IMG/VR virus record: IMGVR_UViG_3300047510_000938
Span: 1-33,858 of that record
Source of the DNA: a virus
DNA: 33,858 nt
Direction: 5' to 3' (one strand)
The first letter of the stretch is position 1. Each line of letters starts with the position of its first letter. Under the pieces are notes generated by a model. That model was not told the origin of the DNA and did no database searches. It was given only the letters and a program-made list of their open reading frames with translations. Positions 32,311-33,858 of this stretch are shown in pieces. The position numbers and the translations under genes were made by a program.

Positions 32311-33858
32311 CGTCTATTGTATCAGTCCAAACTGGAGTATTGTCACCGCCGCCTACTACTGTGAGTATTTGGAAGCTGTTGCTGGCATCACTGGTACCTG
32401 CTGCGGCAGTAACTTGTACTGGATCGGCTGCATTACCATAAAGTATACCATCAGTGGTAAATGTGCTTACACCTGTACCGCCGTATTGTACTTCAAGATC
32501 TGTATTGGTTAGGATTAACGTTCCGTCTACAGTCAAGTCTTCGTTTACGGTAACGTTCTGATCAAATGTTGTTAACCCGCCTGTGGCACCAATTGCTATA
32601 ACTGTTGCAGCACCACCAAAGTTAATTGTTGTTGCAGTTGTATTCAACAAGTTGAATGTAGTTTGATTAGTGCTCAGTGTGTCATTGTTAATTGCTAGAT
32701 CAGTGGTTAAGGTAGATACAGTTTCACTTAGTCTAAACTTTTCAACAACACTACCGCTGATCATTGTGCTGAAGACCATATCAAAGTCTTCTTGTGTACC
32801 AGTAACATCCTGTGCTACGATATCAATCTTACCGCCAATTTCAAAGTTATCGTTTGAAGTTTCAAGTTCAAATTTGATACCAGTACCTGCTCCGGCTACA
32901 ACTGTTCCGCCATCGCTTCTGTTTACCAGTGTAATTGGATAGATTATTTCGTTACCAGAACTATCGTCAGCGCCAGTGATAAATCTTAACTGTTCTGGAG
33001 ATTCGATAGTGTCAGTTTTGATTAATATCTTATCGCTGGCTAGATTTGTAAGTTGCAGAACACCTGCATTGTTGCCGCCAATATACTGTTGAACGTGTAG
33101 TTCTTTAGCAATACCTACACCGCCGGCAACAGTTAATGCACCTGTTTGATAATCGCTGCTAGCAGTTGTGTTTAGAATTTCAACTGTGTTAGTTGCTTCA
33201 ATTCTAAACAGATTGTTGCTAACAATAACTCTACGTGAACCATTTGTAAAGAATTCTAGCTCATCATTGTTGGCGCCTGGGCTGGTTTCTGGACGTATAA
33301 ATGTGTTTTGGTCAACATCTTTAACGCCGCCTAATGATCCCCATGCAATGCCATCATAGCCTTCAAATACTGTAGTATCTGTGTTGAAACGAATTTGACC
33401 TGTTATAGGCGATGGACGTTCTACAGTAGTACCAACTGGTATTTGCAATGTTTGAACGCTATCGATAATTACTTGTTCGTTGCGTAAATTCAATGTACCA
33501 GTTTGAGCACCGAAGTTGATAGTTGTAGCAGCACCAAATGCATTAATGGTTGTTGCATTTGTGTTAAACACGTTAAATGTGCCGGTCTCGTCGGTGATAA
33601 TGTTAGTACCATTAACTTGGATATCTCTATCAGCAATGATATCTCTATCAGCAGTAATGTCAACACCTGCATGTAGATTACGCTGTGTGCTAATACCACC
33701 TGTGACTCTTAGAGCGCCTGTGACATTATCAATTGCATCATCGTTATTGAGTACAATAACATTCGGTACAGATCCAAATTCAACAACTTCCGATCCGTCA
33801 GTGGTATCAATTACAATATAATCACTGATATTTTCATGTACTCTAAATACGTTTGTAG
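32297..33858 (-). CDS. Tail-fibre / structural protein, 3' part only (5' end beyond window)
   Basis: The frame is open to the right edge without a stop, so the gene is truncated by the window and the GTG at 33571 is not its true start. About 519 residues are visible. It carries the same modules as the neighbouring giant fibre: VTGALRVTGGIST, TFNVFNTNATTINAFGAATT, TFNLLNTTATTINFGGAATV, TGALTVAGGVGIAKELHV, and a late VQYGGTGVSTFTTDGILYGN segment. A short in-frame duplication reads ITADRDIIADRDI. The C-terminus (TPVWTDTIDGGSF) lacks an S74 domain, so this protein is not self-cleaving in the same way. It is probably a second fibre or tail structural protein arising from the same module pool. Confidence 0.85.
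   Translation of the reverse strand, partial: TNVFRVHENISDYIVIDTTDGSEVVEFGSVPNVIVLNNDDAIDNVTGALRVTGGISTQRNLHAGVDITADRDIIADRDIQVNGTNIITDETGTFNVFNTNATTINAFGAATTINFGAQTGTLNLRNEQVIIDSVQTLQIPVGTTVERPSPITGQIRFNTDTTVFEGYDGIAWGSLGGVKDVDQNTFIRPETSPGANNDELEFFTNGSRRVIVSNNLFRIEATNTVEILNTTASSDYQTGALTVAGGVGIAKELHVQQYIGGNNAGVLQLTNLASDKILIKTDTIESPEQLRFITGADDSSGNEIIYPITLVNRSDGGTVVAGAGTGIKFELETSNDNFEIGGKIDIVAQDVTGTQEDFDMVFSTMISGSVVEKFRLSETVSTLTTDLAINNDTLSTNQTTFNLLNTTATTINFGGAATVIAIGATGGLTTFDQNVTVNEDLTVDGTLILTNTDLEVQYGGTGVSTFTTDGILYGNAADPVQVTAAAGTSDASNSFQILTVVGGGDNTPVWTDTIDGGSF

Noticed and set aside
33490-33699. 69-aa minus-strand frame within the right-edge fibre gene
   Set aside because: It is out of frame with the fibre coding sequence, which stays open to the window edge.
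21932-33821. Many plus-strand open frames opposite the fibre genes (60-173 aa)
   Set aside because: They are Val/Pro/Leu-rich shadows of Thr/Asn/Gly-rich repeats on the minus strand, without ribosome sites or promoters.

Overview
The window is a late-gene (virion morphogenesis) segment of a T4-like marine myovirus. Several proteins can be matched by eye to T4: large terminase gp17, small terminase gp16, head-completion nuclease gp4, tail tube gp19, tail sheath gp18, neck proteins gp13 and gp14, and tail completion protein gp15. The T4-type late promoter motif (NATAAATA / NCTAAATA, mostly GATAAATA here) sits in front of most transcription units. The low-GC DNA, the very long sheath and fibre genes, and the form of gp14 and gp15 resemble cyanophage/pelagiphage-type relatives rather than coliphage T4. 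No host gene, tRNA, integrase, IS element or CRISPR array was seen. The host cannot be named from this window.

Layout, left to right. Bases 1-107 are intergenic, with a late promoter for a gene beyond the left edge. From 108 to 14344 everything is on the minus strand, so transcription order is right to left: gp13 neck, a dNMP-kinase-like enzyme, gp18 sheath (1108 aa, with a large insertion), gp19 tube, a second tube-like/baseplate-initiator-like protein, a small unknown protein, gp4 nuclease, gp16, two unknown proteins (one with a peptidoglycan-binding domain), gp17, and a 627-aa protein with a LysM-like segment. From 14385 to 17640 three genes are on the plus strand: gp14, gp15 and a Nudix hydrolase. 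From 17612 to the right end all genes are again on the minus strand: an 871-aa protein built of tandem glycosyltransferase-like units, a small GT-A glycosyltransferase, two small unknown proteins, a 3573-aa tail-fibre protein ending in a peptidase S74 chaperone domain, and the 3' part of another fibre gene cut by the window edge.

The genes fit together as packaging (gp16, gp17, gp4), neck and tail assembly (gp13, gp14, gp15, gp18, gp19, tube-like protein) and host recognition (fibres). A two-gene glycosyltransferase cassette next to the fibres may modify virion proteins. The dNMP kinase and Nudix enzymes are nucleotide-metabolism genes lodged among structural genes. Transcription units are separated by hairpins that are often directly followed by the next late promoter. 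Four late promoters overlap the stop codon of the preceding gene, and four lie so close to a start codon that nearly leaderless mRNAs are predicted.

Most noteworthy: the tandem glycosyltransferase-like protein with an acidic D-x-D kept only in its last unit; the inverted gp14-gp15-Nudix block joined to gp13 by a palindromic pair of back-to-back late promoters; the sheath insertion containing two flagellin-IN-like motifs; and the stop-codon-nested and start-codon-abutting late promoters.
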